A stretch of 64,000 nucleotides of DNA. Origin: Cinclus cinclus. Taxonomy: Eukaryota > Chordata > Aves > Passeriformes > Cinclidae. Positions 35,855-49,644 of this stretch are shown in pieces. The stretch lies in the NCBI RefSeq assembly GCF_963662255.1, contig NW_026912147.1:124001-188000 (forward strand). Direction: 5' to 3'. Under the pieces are notes generated by a model. It was given only the letters and a program-made list of their open reading frames with translations, did not search any database and was not told the origin of the DNA. Both the position numbers and the translations under genes were made by a program. The stretch's first letter is position 1, and each line of letters opens with the position of its first letter.

Positions 35855-37233
35855 TTAAGTCGTTCCATGCTCAAGGCATTCATCGGAGCAACACCATGGG
35901 GGAAAAGAGGGGGGAACATTGCAGGACAAATTTCTATGCTGGAACATGATTGTCTGCGAGACAGCTCTCCGCAGCGCTAGTATTTGGCCAGGCTGAAATC
36001 AGCGCCACGGGAAGCCAATCTGACAAGCGGAGTGCAACGAGCGCGGCGATATGGGGCCACTTGGCAGGTGGCCGAAGAAAGACGGCTGCCCCGCGAATGG
36101 GGTGCCAGAAGGCAAGTTTCAGCAGGGCGTTGCGGGCGAGCTTAATGTGTAGCCGCAGTTGTTCTAGGCGAGATTGTAGCCGAGAAGCTTTCCGTCTCCA
36201 TTCACGAGACAAGAAAAGCAGAACGCAATGGTCTAGAGGGTTGAGAAGAAAAGTGCTCGTAGCGAGCTCGTTGCGGCAGAAGCGAAAGCCAGGAGCAGCG
36301 TGCTCGCTGCGAGAAGTAGACGGCGCTTCGCCTCCTTGGGAAGGCAATGGCGTCTGGGCACGAACGGCAGCCAGCGAAGCTTCAGAACAGCAGGCTGTTC
36401 TGCTCAGCGTACGAGCCTGAAGTGAGTGGCAAGGGCTAAGGGGTCAGTTCCAAGGCATCTAGCTTTCCTGCTAGCAATGCCATTTCTACCCTGCTGTGGA
36501 AAACATTGTCCTTTGCCCTTCTGCTCCGAGAGGCAGAGAGCACTTCGGCAGACGCAGTGCAGAGGGAAAGGACACATTATCCGAGGGAGCGTGACGCCGC
36601 TTAGGCGGGCAAAGCAGAAAGGTGCCGCCCGGCACTGGCTTTGACTCCCTGAGCTTCCTTGCTAGGACAGCAGCTGCCGAAAGCTGGCAACTAGGCTGCC
36701 AGAGTGCAGAATGTCGGCGGTCTGGCACGCCTGCTTGCCGAAAGCCAGGATCAGCGAGACAGCGTGCTAGGCTCTGTTTCACAGCACCCTGGAGAACACG
36801 CCCTTGAAGAATGCCGTCTCTGTTCCGCAAAAGCTCTGCCACAGTGAAGCTGGAAGAAGCAGCCTGTGGCCACGGGCAGAGCTGGTCAACAGCTGCGCCT
36901 AACTTTCCCAAGCTGCGAGAGCATTCTCAGCCGAGTTCTGCTTTGACAGAGCTATTGCTGAACTTTTGCAGCCCCGGAGGCTGCTGAAACCAAGGCTGTG
37001 TTCTGCCTCTTCATTCTTGCCTTCCTGTGCTCCAGCGAGAAGTGAAGCTCTGGCACGGCATTCAGCTTTGCCGCCTCTCTGCACGGAAAGCACTAGACCG
37101 AACTAGTGTGCTTCGTGCATGCTCTCTCCTCGCTTTTATGGTCACTGCTCTGCTTTTTGCTTGGCAGCGTTCCAAGGGTCCACGGCATACCTCTTGCACA
37201 GCGAGAGGTGGCCGGCGAGGAATACTTGCTGGC
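35855..37233 (+). repeat. Array unit 27
   Basis: States: 154-155 CG, 246G, 278G, 495G, 690T, 723T, 861C, 935C, 996C, 1101T, 1118C, 1345C. Differs from unit 29 only at 996 among the sites checked. Confidence 0.97.
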
Positions 37234-38612
37234 TTAAGTCGTTCCATGCTCAAGGCATTCATCGGAGCAACACCATGGGGGAAAAGAGGGGGGAACATTG
37301 CAGGACAAATTTCTATGCTGGAACATGATTGTCTGCGAGACAGCTCTCCGCAGCGCTAGTATTTGGCCAGGCTGAAATCAGCGCCACGGGAAGCCAATCT
37401 GACAAGCGGAGTGCAACGAGCGCGGCGATATGGGGCCACTTGGCAGGTGGCCGAAGAAAGACGGCTGCCCCGCGAATGGGGTGCCAGAAGGCAAGTTTCA
37501 GCAGGGCGTTGCGGGCGAGCTTAATGTGTAGCCGCAGTTGTTCTAGGCGAGATTGTAGCCGAGAAGCTTTCCGTCTCCATTCACGAGACAAGAAAAGCAG
37601 AACGCAATGGTCTAGAGGGTTGAGAAGAAAAGTGCTCGTAGCGAGCTCGTTGCGGCAGAAGCGAAAGCCAGGAGCAGCGTGCTCGCTGCGAGAAGTAGAC
37701 GGCGCTTCGCCTCCTTGGGAAGGAAATCGCGTCTGGGCACGAACGGCAGCCAGCGAAGCTTCAGAACAGCAGGCTGTTCTGCTCAGCGTACGAGCCTGAA
37801 GTGAGTGGCAAGGGCTAAGGGGACAGTCCCAAGGCATCTAGCTTTCCTGCTAGCAATGCCATTTCTACCCTGCTGTGGAAAACATTGTCCTTTGCCCTTC
37901 TGCTCCGAGAGGCAGAGAGCACCTCGGCAGACGCAGTGCAGAGGGAAAGGACACAGTATCCGAGGGAGCGTGACGCCACTTAGGCGGGCAAAGCAGAAAG
38001 GTGCCGCCCGGCACTGGCTTTGACTCCCTGAGCTTCCTTGCTAGGACAGCAGCTGCCGAAAGCTGGCAACTAGGCTGCCAGAGTGCAGAATGTCGGCGGT
38101 CTGGCACGCCTGCTTGCCGAAAGCCAGGATCAGCGAGACAGCGTGCTAGGCTCTGTTTCACAGCACCTTGGAGAACACGCCCTTGAAGAATGCCGTCTCT
38201 GTTCCGCAAAAGCTCTGCCACAGTGAAGGTGGAAGAAGCAGCCTGTGGCCACGGGCAGAGCTGGTCAACAGCTGCGCCTAACTTTCCCAAGCTGCGAGAG
38301 CATTCTCAGCCGAGTTCTGCTTTGACAGAGCTAGTGCTGAACTTTTGCAGCCCCGGAGGCTGCTGAAACCAAGGCTGTGTTCTGCCTCTTCATTCTTGCC
38401 TTCCTGTGCTCCAGCGAGAAGTGAAGCTCTGGCACGGCATTCAGCTTTGCCGCCTCTCTGCACGGAAAGCACTAGACCGAACTAGTGTGCTTCGTGCATG
38501 CTCTCTCCTCGCTTTTATGGTCACTGCTCTGCTTTTTGCTTGGCAGCGTTCCAAGGGTCCACGGCATACCTCTTGCACAGCGAGAGGTGGCCGGCGAGGA
38601 ATACTTGCTGGC
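37234..38612 (+). repeat. Array unit 28 (590A)
   Basis: States: 63C, 154-155 CG, 246G, 278G, 491A, 495C, 590A, 690C, 723G, 861C, 996G, 1101G, 1118C, 1345C. Pairs with unit 26 in a two-unit periodicity. Confidence 0.97.
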
Positions 38613-39991
38613 TTAAGTCGTTCCATGCTCAAGGCATTCATCGGAGCAACACCATGGGGGAAAAGAGGGGGGAACATTGCAGGACAAATTTCTATGCTGG
38701 AACATGATTGTCTGCGAGACAGCTCTCCGCAGCGCTAGTATTTGGCCAGGCTGAAATCAGCGCCACGGGAAGCCAATCTGACAAGCGGAGTGCAACGAGC
38801 GCGGCGATATGGGGCCACTTGGCAGGTGGCCGAAGAAAGACGGCTGCCCCGCGAATGGGGTGCCAGAAGGCAAGTTTCAGCAGGGCGTTGCGGGCGAGCT
38901 TAATGTGTAGCCGCAGTTGTTCTAGGCGAGATTGTAGCCGAGAAGCTTTCCGTCTCCATTCACGAGACAAGAAAAGCAGAACGCAATGGTCTAGAGGGTT
39001 GAGAAGAAAAGTGCTCGTAGCGAGCTCGTTGCGGCAGAAGCGAAAGCCAGGAGCAGCGTGCTCGCTGCGAGAAGTAGACGGCGCTTCGCCTCCTTGGGAA
39101 GGCAATGGCGTCTGGGCACGAACGGCAGCCAGCGAAGCTTCAGAACAGCAGGCTGTTCTGCTCAGCGTACGAGCCTGAAGTGAGTGGCAAGGGCTAAGGG
39201 GTCAGTTCCAAGGCATCTAGCTTTCCTGCTAGCAATGCCATTTCTACCCTGCTGTGGAAAACATTGTCCTTTGCCCTTCTGCTCCGAGAGGCAGAGAGCA
39301 CTTCGGCAGACGCAGTGCAGAGGGAAAGGACACATTATCCGAGGGAGCGTGACGCCGCTTAGGCGGGCAAAGCAGAAAGGTGCCGCCCGGCACTGGCTTT
39401 GACTCCCTGAGCTTCCTTGCTAGGACAGCAGCTGCCGAAAGCTGGCAACTAGGCTGCCAGAGTGCAGAATGTCGGCGGTCTGGCACGCCTGCTTGCCGAA
39501 AGCCAGGATCAGCGAGACAGCGTGCTAGGCTCTGTTTCACAGCACCCTGGAGAACACGCCCTTGAAGAATGCCGTCTCTGTTCCGCAAAAGCTCTGCCAC
39601 AGTGAAGGTGGAAGAAGCAGCCTGTGGCCACGGGCAGAGCTGGTCAACAGCTGCGCCTAACTTTCCCAAGCTGCGAGAGCATTCTCAGCCGAGTTCTGCT
39701 TTGACAGAGCTATTGCTGAACTTTTGCAGCCCCGGAGGCTGCTGAAACCAAGGCTGTGTTCTGCCTCTTCATTCTTGCCTTCCTGTGCTCCAGCGAGAAG
39801 TGAAGCTCTGGCACGGCATTCAGCTTTGCCGCCTCTCTGCACGGAAAGCACTAGACCGAACTAGTGTGCTTCGTGCATGCTCTCTCCTCGCTTTTATGGT
39901 CACTGCTCTGCTTTTTGCTTGGCAGCGTTCCAAGGGTCCACGGCATACCTCTTGCACAGCGAGAGGTGGCCGGCGAGGAATACTTGCTGGC
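38613..39991 (+). repeat. Array unit 29
   Basis: States: 154-155 CG, 246G, 278G, 495G, 690T, 723T, 861C, 935C, 996G, 1101T, 1118C, 1345C. Same as unit 33. Confidence 0.97.
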
Positions 39992-41370
39992 TTAAGTCGT
40001 TCCATGCTCAAGGCATTCATCGGAGCAACACCATGGGGGAAAAGAGGGGGGAACATTGCAGGACAAATTTCTATGCTGGAACATGATTGTCTGCGAGACA
40101 GCTCTCCGCAGCGCTAGTATTTGGCCAGGCTGAAATCAGCGCCAATGGAAGCCAATCTGACAAGCGGACTACAACGAGCGCGGCGATATGGGGCCACTTG
40201 GCAGGTGGCCGAAGAAAGACGGCCGCCCCGCGAATGTGGTGCCAGAAGGCAAGTTTCAGCAGGGCGTTGCGGGCGAGCTTAATGTGTAGCCGCAGTTGTT
40301 CTAGGCGAGATTGTAGCCGAGAAGCTTTCCGTCTCCATTCACGAGACAAGAAAAGCAGAACGCAATGGTCTAGAGGGTTGAGAAGAAAAGTGCTCGTAGC
40401 GAGCTCGTTGCGGCAGAAGCGAAAGCCAGGAGCAGCGTGCTCGCTGCGAGAAGTAGACGGCGCTTCGCCTCCTTGGGAAGGAAATGGCGTCTGGGCACGA
40501 ACGGCAGCCAGCGAAGCTTCAGAACAGCAGGCTGTTCTGCTCAGCGTACGAGCCTGAAGTGAGTGGCAAGGGCTAAGGGGTCAGTTCCAAGGCATCTAGC
40601 TTTCCTGCTAGCAATGCCATTTCTACCCTGCTGTGGAAAATATTGTCCTCTGCCCTTCTGCTCCGAGAGGCAGAGAGCACCTCGGCAGACGCAGTGCAGA
40701 GGGAAAGGACACAGTATCCGAGGGAGCGTGACGCCACTTAGGCGGGCAAAGCAGAAAGGTGCCGCCCGGCACTGGCTTTGACTCCCTGAGCTTCCTTGCT
40801 AGGACAGCAGCTGCCGAAAGCTGGCAACTAGGCTGCCAGAGTGCAGAATGTAGGCGGTCTGGCACGCCTGCTTGCCGAAAGCCAGGATCAGCGAGACAGC
40901 GTGCTAGGCTCTGTTTCACAGCACCTTGGAGAACACGCCCTTGAAGAATGCCGTCTCTGTTCCGCAAAAGCTCTGCCACAGTGAAGCTGGAAGAAGCAGC
41001 CTGTGGCCACGGGCAGAGCTGGTCAACAGCTGCGCCTAACTTTCCCAAGCTGCGAGAGCATTCTCAGCCGAGTTCTGCTTTGACAGAGCTAGTGCTGAAC
41101 TTTTGCAGTCCCGGAGGCTGCTGAAACCAAGGCTGTGTTCTGCCTCTTCATTCTTGCCTTCCTGTGCTCCAGCGAGAAGTGACGCTCTGGCACGGCATTC
41201 AGCTTTGCCGCCTCTCTGCACGGAAAGCACTAGACCGAACTAGTGTGCTTCGTGCATGCTCTCTCCTCGCTTTTATGGTCACTGCTCTGCTTTTTGCTTG
41301 GCAGCGTTCCAAGGGTCCACGGCATACCTCTTGCAGAGCGAGAGGTGGCCGGCGAGGAATACTTGCTGGC
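39992..41370 (+). repeat. Array unit 30 (650T, private 1192C)
   Basis: Same as unit 25 except 491A and a private A-to-C at window 41183 (site 1192). It lies five units after unit 25. Confidence 0.97.
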
Positions 41371-42749
41371 TTAAGTCGTTCCATGCTCAAGGCATTCATC
41401 GGAGCAACACCATGGGGGAAAAGAGGGGGGAATATTGCAGGACAAATTTCTATGCTGGAACATGATTGTCTGCGAGACAGCTCTCCGCAGCGCTAGTATT
41501 TGGCCAGGCTGAAATCAGCGCCACGGGAAGCCAATCTGACAAGCGGAGTGCAACGAGCGCGGCGATATGGGGCCACTTGGCAGGTGGCCGAAGAAAGACG
41601 GCTGCCCCGCGAATGTGGTGCCAGAAGGCAAGTTTCAGCAGGGCGTTCCGGGCGAGCTTAATGTGTAGCCGCAGTTGTTCTAGGCGAGATTGTAGCCGAG
41701 AAGCTTTCCGTCTCCATTCACGAGACAAGAAAAGCAGAACGCAATGGTCTAGAGGGTTGAGAAGAAAAGTGCTCGTAGCGAGCTCGTTGCGGCAGAAGCG
41801 AAAGCCAGGAGCAGCGTGCTCGCTGCGAGAAGTAGACGGCGCTTCGCCTCCTTGGGAAGGAAATCGCGTCTGGGCACGAACGGCAGCCAGCGAAGCTTCA
41901 GAACAGCAGGCTGTTCTGCTCAGCGTACGAGCCTGAAGTGAGTGGCAAGGGCTAAGGGGTCAGTCCCAAGGCATCTAGCTTTCCTGCTAGCAATGCCATT
42001 TCTACCCTGCTGTGGAAAACATTGTCCTTTGCCCTTCTGCTCCGAGAGGCAGAGAGCACCTCGGCAGACGCAGTGCAGAGGGAAAGGACACAGTATCCGA
42101 GGGAGCGTGACGCCACTTAGGCGGGCAAAGCAGAAAGGTGCCGCCCGGCACTGGCTTTGACTCCCTGAGCTTCCTTGCTAGGACAGCAGCTGCCGAAAGC
42201 TGGCAACTAGGCTGTCAGAGTGCAGAATGTAGGCGGTCTGGCACGCCTGCTTGCCGAAAGCCAGGATCAGCGAGACAGCGTGCTAGGCTCTGTTTCACAG
42301 CACCTTGGAGAACACGCCCTTGAAGAATGCCGTCTCTGTTCCGCAAAAGCTCTGCCACAGTGAAGGTGGAAGAAGCAGCCTGTGGCCACGGGCAGAGCTG
42401 GTCAACAGCTGCGCCTAACTTTCCCAAGCTGCGAGAGCATTCTCAGCCGAGTTCTGCTTTGACAGAGCTATTGCTGAACTTTTGCAGTCCCGGAGGCTGC
42501 TGAAACCAAGGCTGTGTTCTGCCTCTTCATTCTTGCCTTCCTGTGCTCCAGCGAGAAGTGAAGCTCTGGCACGGCATTCAGCTTTGCCGCCTCTCTGCAC
42601 GGAAAGCACTAGACCGAACTAGTGTGCTTCGTGCATGCTCTCTCCTCGCTTTTATGGTCACTGCTCTGCTTTTTGCTTGGCAGCGTTCCAAGGGTCCACG
42701 GCATACCTCTTGCAGAGCGAGAGGTGGCCGGCGAGGAATACTTGCTGGC
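41371..42749 (+). repeat. Array unit 31 (246T with 278C)
   Basis: States: 63T, 154-155 CG, 246T, 278C, 495C, 690C, 723G, 845T, 861A, 996G, 1101T, 1118T, 1345G. The 246T/278C combination is unique to this unit. Confidence 0.97.
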
Positions 42750-44128
42750 TTAAGTCGTTCCATGCTCAAGGCATTCATCGGAGCAACACCATGGGGGAAA
42801 AGAGGGGGGAACATTGCAGGACAAATTTCTATGCTGGAACATGATTGTCTGCGAGACAGCTCTCCGCAGCGCTAGTATTTGGCCAGGCTGAAATCAGCGC
42901 CACGGGAAGCCAATCTGACAAGCGGAGTGCAACGAGCGCGGCGATATGGGGCCACTTGGCAGGTGGCCGAAGAAAGACGGCCGCCCCGCGAATGTGGTGC
43001 CAGAAGGCAAGTTTCAGCAGGGCGTTGCGGGCGAGCTTAATGTGTAGCCGCAGTTGTTCTAGGCGAGATTGTAGCCGAGAAGCTTTCCGTCTCCATTCAC
43101 GAGACAAGAAAAGCAGAACGCAATGGTCTAGAGGGTTGAGAAGAAAAGTGCTCGTAGCGAGCTCGTTGCGGCAGAAGCGAAAGCCAGGAGCAGCGTGCTC
43201 GCTGCGAGAAGTAGACGGCGCTTCGCCTCCTTGGGAAGGCAATGGCGTCTGGGCACGAACGGCAGCCAGCGAAGCTTCAGAACAGCAGGCTGTTCTGCTC
43301 AGCGTACGAGCCTGAAGTGAGTGGCAAGGGCTAAGGGGTCAGTTCCAAGGCATCTAGCTTTCCTGCTAGCAATGCCATTTCTACCCTGCTGTGGAAAACA
43401 TTGTCCTCTGCCCTTCTCCTCCGAGAGGCAGAGAGCACTTCGGCAGACGCAGTGCAGAGGGAAAGGACACATTATCCGAGGGAGCGTGACGCCGCTTAGG
43501 CGGGCAAAGCAGAAAGGTGCCGCCCGGCACTGGCTTTGACTCCCTGAGCTTCCTTGCTAGGACAGCAGCTGCCGAAAGCTGGCAACTAGGCTGTCAGAGT
43601 GCAGAATGTAGGTGGTCTGGCACGCCTGCTTGCCGAAAGCCAGGATCAGCGAGACAGCGTGCTAGGCTCTGTTTCACAGCACCTTGGAGAACACGCCCTT
43701 GAAGAATGCCGTCTCTGTTCCGCAAAAGCTCTGCCACAGTGAAGCTGGAAGAAGCAGCCTGTGGCCACGGGCAGAGCTGGTCAACAGCTGCGCCTAACTT
43801 TCCCAAGCTGCGAGAGCATTCTCAGCCGAGTTCTGCTTTGACAGAGCTAGTGCTGAACTTTTGCAGCCCCGGAGGCTGCTGAAACCAAGGCTGTGTTCTG
43901 CCTCTTCATTCTTGCCTTCCTGTGCTCCAGCGAGAAGTGAAGCTCTGGCACGGCATTCAGCTTTGCCGCCTCTCTGCACGGAAAGCACTAGACCGAACTA
44001 GTGTGCTTCGTGCATGCTCTCTCCTCGCTTTTATGGTCACTGCTCTGCTTTTTGCTTGGCAGCGTTCCAAGGGTCCACGGCATACCTCTTGCACAGCGAG
44101 AGGTGGCCGGCGAGGAATACTTGCTGGC
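42750..44128 (+). repeat. Array unit 32
   Basis: States: 154-155 CG, 246T, 278G, 495G, 669C, 690T, 723T, 845T, 861A, 864T, 996C, 1101G, 1118C, 1345C. Close to unit 42, which differs at 1118 and 1345. Confidence 0.97.
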
Positions 44129-45507
44129 TTAAGTCGTTCCATGCTCAAGGCATTCATCGGAGCAACACCATGGGGGAAAAGAGGGGGGAACATTGCAGGA
44201 CAAATTTCTATGCTGGAACATGATTGTCTGCGAGACAGCTCTCCGCAGCGCTAGTATTTGGCCAGGCTGAAATCAGCGCCACGGGAAGCCAATCTGACAA
44301 GCGGAGTGCAACGAGCGCGGCGATATGGGGCCACTTGGCAGGTGGCCGAAGAAAGACGGCTGCCCCGCGAATGGGGTGCCAGAAGGCAAGTTTCAGCAGG
44401 GCGTTGCGGGCGAGCTTAATGTGTAGCCGCAGTTGTTCTAGGCGAGATTGTAGCCGAGAAGCTTTCCGTCTCCATTCACGAGACAAGAAAAGCAGAACGC
44501 AATGGTCTAGAGGGTTGAGAAGAAAAGTGCTCGTAGCGAGCTCGTTGCGGCAGAAGCGAAAGCCAGGAGCAGCGTGCTCGCTGCGAGAAGTAGACGGCGC
44601 TTCGCCTCCTTGGGAAGGCAATGGCGTCTGGGCACGAACGGCAGCCAGCGAAGCTTCAGAACAGCAGGCTGTTCTGCTCAGCGTACGAGCCTGAAGTGAG
44701 TGGCAAGGGCTAAGGGGTCAGTTCCAAGGCATCTAGCTTTCCTGCTAGCAATGCCATTTCTACCCTGCTGTGGAAAACATTGTCCTTTGCCCTTCTGCTC
44801 CGAGAGGCAGAGAGCACTTCGGCAGACGCAGTGCAGAGGGAAAGGACACATTATCCGAGGGAGCGTGACGCCGCTTAGGCGGGCAAAGCAGAAAGGTGCC
44901 GCCCGGCACTGGCTTTGACTCCCTGAGCTTCCTTGCTAGGACAGCAGCTGCCGAAAGCTGGCAACTAGGCTGCCAGAGTGCAGAATGTCGGCGGTCTGGC
45001 ACGCCTGCTTGCCGAAAGCCAGGATCAGCGAGACAGCGTGCTAGGCTCTGTTTCACAGCACCCTGGAGAACACGCCCTTGAAGAATGCCGTCTCTGTTCC
45101 GCAAAAGCTCTGCCACAGTGAAGGTGGAAGAAGCAGCCTGTGGCCACGGGCAGAGCTGGTCAACAGCTGCGCCTAACTTTCCCAAGCTGCGAGAGCATTC
45201 TCAGCCGAGTTCTGCTTTGACAGAGCTATTGCTGAACTTTTGCAGCCCCGGAGGCTGCTGAAACCAAGGCTGTGTTCTGCCTCTTCATTCTTGCCTTCCT
45301 GTGCTCCAGCGAGAAGTGAAGCTCTGGCACGGCATTCAGCTTTGCCGCCTCTCTGCACGGAAAGCACTAGACCGAACTAGTGTGCTTCGTGCATGCTCTC
45401 TCCTCGCTTTTATGGTCACTGCTCTGCTTTTTGCTTGGCAGCGTTCCAAGGGTCCACGGCATACCTCTTGCACAGCGAGAGGTGGCCGGCGAGGAATACT
45501 TGCTGGC
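44129..45507 (+). repeat. Array unit 33
   Basis: Same states as unit 29. Confidence 0.97.
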
Positions 45508-46886
45508 TTAAGTCGTTCCATGCTCAAGGCATTCATCGGAGCAACACCATGGGGGAAAAGAGGGGGGAACATTGCAGGACAAATTTCTATGCTGGAACAT
45601 GATTGTCTGCGAGACAGCTCTCCGCAGCGCTAGTATTTGGCCAGGCTGAAATCAGCGCCAATGGAAGCCAATCTGACAAGCGGACTACAACGACCGCGGC
45701 GATATGGGGCCACTTGGCAGGTGGCCGAAGAAAGACGGCCGCCCCGCGAATGTGGTGCCAGAAGGCAAGTTTCAGCAGGGCGTTGCGGGCGAGCTTAATG
45801 TGTAGCCGCAGTTGTTCTAGGCGAGATTGTAGCCGAGAAGCTTTCCGTCTCCATTCACGAGACAAGAAAAGCAGAACGCAATGGTCTAGAGGGTTGAGAA
45901 GAAAAGTGCTCGTAGCGAGCTCGTTGCGGCAGAAGCGAAAGCCAGGAGCAGCGTGCTCGCTGCGAGAAGTAGACGGCGCTTCGCCTCCTTGGGAAGGCAA
46001 TGGCGTCTGGGCACGAACGGCAGCCAGCGAAGCTTCAGAACAGCAGGCTGTTCTGCTCAGCGTACGAGCCTGAAGTGAGTGGCAAGGGCTAAGGGGTCAG
46101 TTCCAAGGCATCTAGCTTTCCTGCTAGCAATGCCATTTCTACCCTGCTGTGGAAAACATTGTCCTTTGCCCTTCTGCTCCGAGAGGCAGAGAGCACTTCG
46201 GCAGACGCAGTGCAGAGGGAAAGGACACATTATCCGAGGGAGCGTGACGCCGCTTAGGCGGGCAAAGCAGAAAGGTGCCGCCCGGCACTGGCTTTGACTC
46301 CCTGAGCTTCCTTGCTAGGACAGCAGCTGCCGAAAGCTGGCAACTAGGCTGCCAGAGTGCAGAATGTCGGCGGTCTGGCACGCCTGCTTGCCGAAAGCCA
46401 GGATCAGCGAGACAGCGTGCTAGGCTCTGTTTCACAGCACCCTGGAGAACACGCCCTTGAAGAATGCCGTCTCTGTTCCGCAAAAGCTCTGCCACAGTGA
46501 AGGTGGAAGAAGCAGCCTGTGGCCACGGGCAGAGCTGGTCAACAGCTGCGCCTAACTTTCCCAAGCTGCGAGAGCATTCTCAGCCGAGTTCTGCTTTGAC
46601 AGAGCTATTGCTGAACTTTTGCAGCCCCGGAGGCTGCTGAAACCAAGGCTGTGTTCTGCCTCTTCATTCTTGCCTTCCTGTGCTCCAGCGAGAAGTGAAG
46701 CTCTGGCACGGCATTCAGCTTTGCCGCCTCTCTGCACGGAAAGCACTAGACCGAACTAGTGTGCTTCGTGCATGCTCTCTCCTCGCTTTTATGGTCACTG
46801 CTCTGCTTTTTGCTTGGCAGCGTTCCAAGGGTCCACGGCATACCTCTTGCACAGCGAGAGGTGGCCGGCGAGGAATACTTGCTGGC
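45508..46886 (+). repeat. Array unit 34 (187C)
   Basis: States: 154-155 AT, 178C, 180A, 187C, 246T, 278G, 495G, 690T, 723T, 861C, 935C, 996G, 1101T, 1118C. 187C occurs only in units 34, 35 and 37, a local cluster. Confidence 0.97.
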
Positions 46887-48265
46887 TTAAGTCGTTCCAT
46901 GCTCAAGGCATTCATCGGAGCAACACCATGGGGGAAAAGAGGGGGGAACATTGCAGGACAAATTTCTATGCTGGAACATGATTGTCTGCGAGACAGCTCT
47001 CCGCAGCGCTAGTATTTGGCCAGGCTGAAATCAGCGCCAATGGAAGCCAATCTGACAAGCGGACTACAACGACCGCGGCGATATGGGGCCACTTGGCAGG
47101 TGGCCGAAGAAAGACGGCCGCCCCGCGAATGTGGTGCCAGAAGGCAAGTTTCAGCAGGGCGTTGCGGGCGAGCTTAATGTGTAGCCGCAGTTGTTCTAGG
47201 CGAGATTGTAGCCGAGAAGCTTTCCGTCTCCATTCACGAGACAAGAAAAGCAGAACGCAATGGTCTAGAGGGTTGAGAAGAAAAGTGCTCGTAGCGAGCT
47301 CGTTGCGGCAGAAGCGAAAGCCAGGAGCAGCGTGCTCGCTGCGAGAAGTAGACGGCGCTTCGCCTCCTTGGGAAGGAAATGGCGTCTGGGCACGAACGGC
47401 AGCCAGCGAAGCTTCAGAACAGCAGGCTGTTCTGCTCAGCGTACGAGCCTGAAGTGAGTGGCAAGGGCTAAGGGGTCAGTCCCAAGGCATCTAGCTTTCC
47501 TGCTAGCAATGCCATTTCTACCCTGCTGTGGAAAACATTGTCCTTTGCCCTTCTGCTCCGAGAGGCAGAGAGCACCTCGGCAGACGCAGTGCAGAGGGAA
47601 AGGACACAGTATCCGAGGGAGCGTGACGCCACTTAGGCGGGCAAAGCAGAAAGGTGCCGCCCGGCACTGGCTTTGACTCCCTGAGCTTCCTTGCTAGGAC
47701 AGCAGCTGCCGAAAGCTGGCAACTAGGCTGCCAGAGTGCAGAATGTAGGCGGTCTGGCACGCCTGCTTGCCGAAAGCCAGGATCAGCGAGACAGCGTGCT
47801 AGGCTCTGTTTCACAGCACCTTGGAGAACACGCCCTTGAAGAATGCCGTCTCTGTTCCGCAAAAGCTCTGCCACAGTGAAGGTGGAAGAAGCAGCCTGTG
47901 GCCACGGGCAGAGCTGGTCAACAGCTGCGCCTAACTTTCCCAAGCTGCGAGAGCATTCTCAGCCGAGTTCTGCTTTGACAGAGCTAGTGCTGAACTTTTG
48001 CAGCCCCGGAGGCTGCTGAAACCAAGGCTGTGTTCTGCCTCTTCATTCTTGCCTTCCTGTGCTCCAGCGAGAAGTGAAGCTCTGGCACGGCATTCAGCTT
48101 TGCCGCCTCTCTGCACGGAAAGCACTAGACCGAACTAGTGTGCTTCGTGCATGCTCTCTCCTCGCTTTTATGGTCACTGCTCTGCTTTTTGCTTGGCAGC
48201 GTTCAAAGGGTCCACGGCATACCTCTTGCAGAGCGAGAGGTGGCCGGCGAGGAATACTTGCTGGC
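46887..48265 (+). repeat. Array unit 35 (187C, 1319A)
   Basis: States: 154-155 AT, 178C, 180A, 187C, 246T, 278G, 491A, 495G, 690C, 723G, 861A, 996G, 1101G, 1118C, 1319A, 1345G. 1319A is shared only with unit 43. Confidence 0.97.
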
Positions 48266-49644
48266 TTAAGTCGTTCCATGCTCAAGGCATTCATCGGAGC
48301 AACACCATGGGGGAAAAGAGGGGGGAACATTGCAGGACAAATTTCTATGCTGGAACATGATTGTCTGCGAGACAGCTCTCCGCAGCGCTAGTATTTGGCC
48401 AGGCTGAAATCAGCGCCAATGGAAGCCAATCTGACAAGCGGAGTGCAACGAGCGCGGCGATATGGGGCCACTTGGCAGGTGGCCGAAGAAAGACGGCTGC
48501 CCCGCGAATGTGGTGCCAGAAGGCAAGTTTCAGCAGGGCGTTGCGGGCGAGCTTAATGTGTAGCCGCAGTTGTTCTAGGCGAGATTGTAGCCGAGAAGCT
48601 TTCCGTCTCCATTCACGAGACAAGAAAAGCAGAACGCAATGGTCTAGAGGGTTGAGAAGAAAAGTGCTCGTAGCGAGCTCGTTGCGGCAGAAGCGAAAGC
48701 CAGGAGCAGCGTGCTCGCTGCGAGAAGTAGACGGCGCTTCGCCTCCTTGGGAAGGAAATCGCGTCTGGGCACGAACGGCAGCCAGCGAAGCTTCAGAACA
48801 GCAGGCTGTTCTGCTCAGCGTACGAGCCTGAAGTGAGTGGCAAGGGCTAAGGGGTCAGTTCCAAGGCATCTAGCTTTCCTGCTAGCAATGCCATTTCTAC
48901 CCTGCTGTGGAAAACATTGTCCTCTGCCCTTCTGCTCCGAGAGGCAGAGAGCACTTCGGCAGACGCAGTGCAGAGGGAAAGGACACATTATCCGAGGGAG
49001 CGTGACGCCGCTTAGGCGGGCAAAGCAGAAAGGTGCCGCCCGGCACTGGCTTTGACTCCCTGAGCTTCCTTGCTAGGACAGCAGCTGCCGAAAGCTGGCA
49101 ACTAGGCTGCCAGAGTGCAGAATGTCGGCGGTCTGGCACGCCTGCTTGCCGAAAGCCAGGATCAGCGAGACAGCGTGCTAGGCTCTGTTTCACAGCACCC
49201 TGGAGAACACGCCCTTGAAGAATGCCGTCTCTGTTCCGCAAAAGCTCTGCCACAGTGAAGGTGGAAGAAGCAGCCTGTGGCCACGGGCAGAGCTGGTCAA
49301 CAGCTGCGCCTAACTTTCCCAAGCTGCGAGAGCATTCTCAGCCGAGTTCTGCTTTGACAGAGCTATTGCTGAACTTTTGCAGCCCCGGAGGCTGCTGAAA
49401 CCAAGGCTGTGTTCTGCCTCTTCATTCTTGCCTTCCTGTGCTCCAGCGAGAAGTGAAGCTCTGGCACGGCATTCAGCTTTGCCGCCTCTCTGCACGGAAA
49501 GCACTAGACCGAACTAGTGTGCTTCGTGCATGCTCTCTCCTCGCTTTTATGGTCACTGCTCTGCTTTTTGCTTGGCAGCGTTCCAAGGGTCCACGGCATA
49601 CCTCTTGCACAGCGAGAGGTGGCCGGCGAGGAATACTTGCTGGC
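48266..49644 (+). repeat. Array unit 36 (154-155 AT with 180G)
   Basis: States: 154-155 AT, 178G, 180G, 246T, 278G, 495C, 690T, 723T, 861C, 935C, 996G, 1101T, 1118C, 1345C. Only unit joining AT at 154-155 to G at 180, placing an exchange within 26 bp. Confidence 0.97.
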
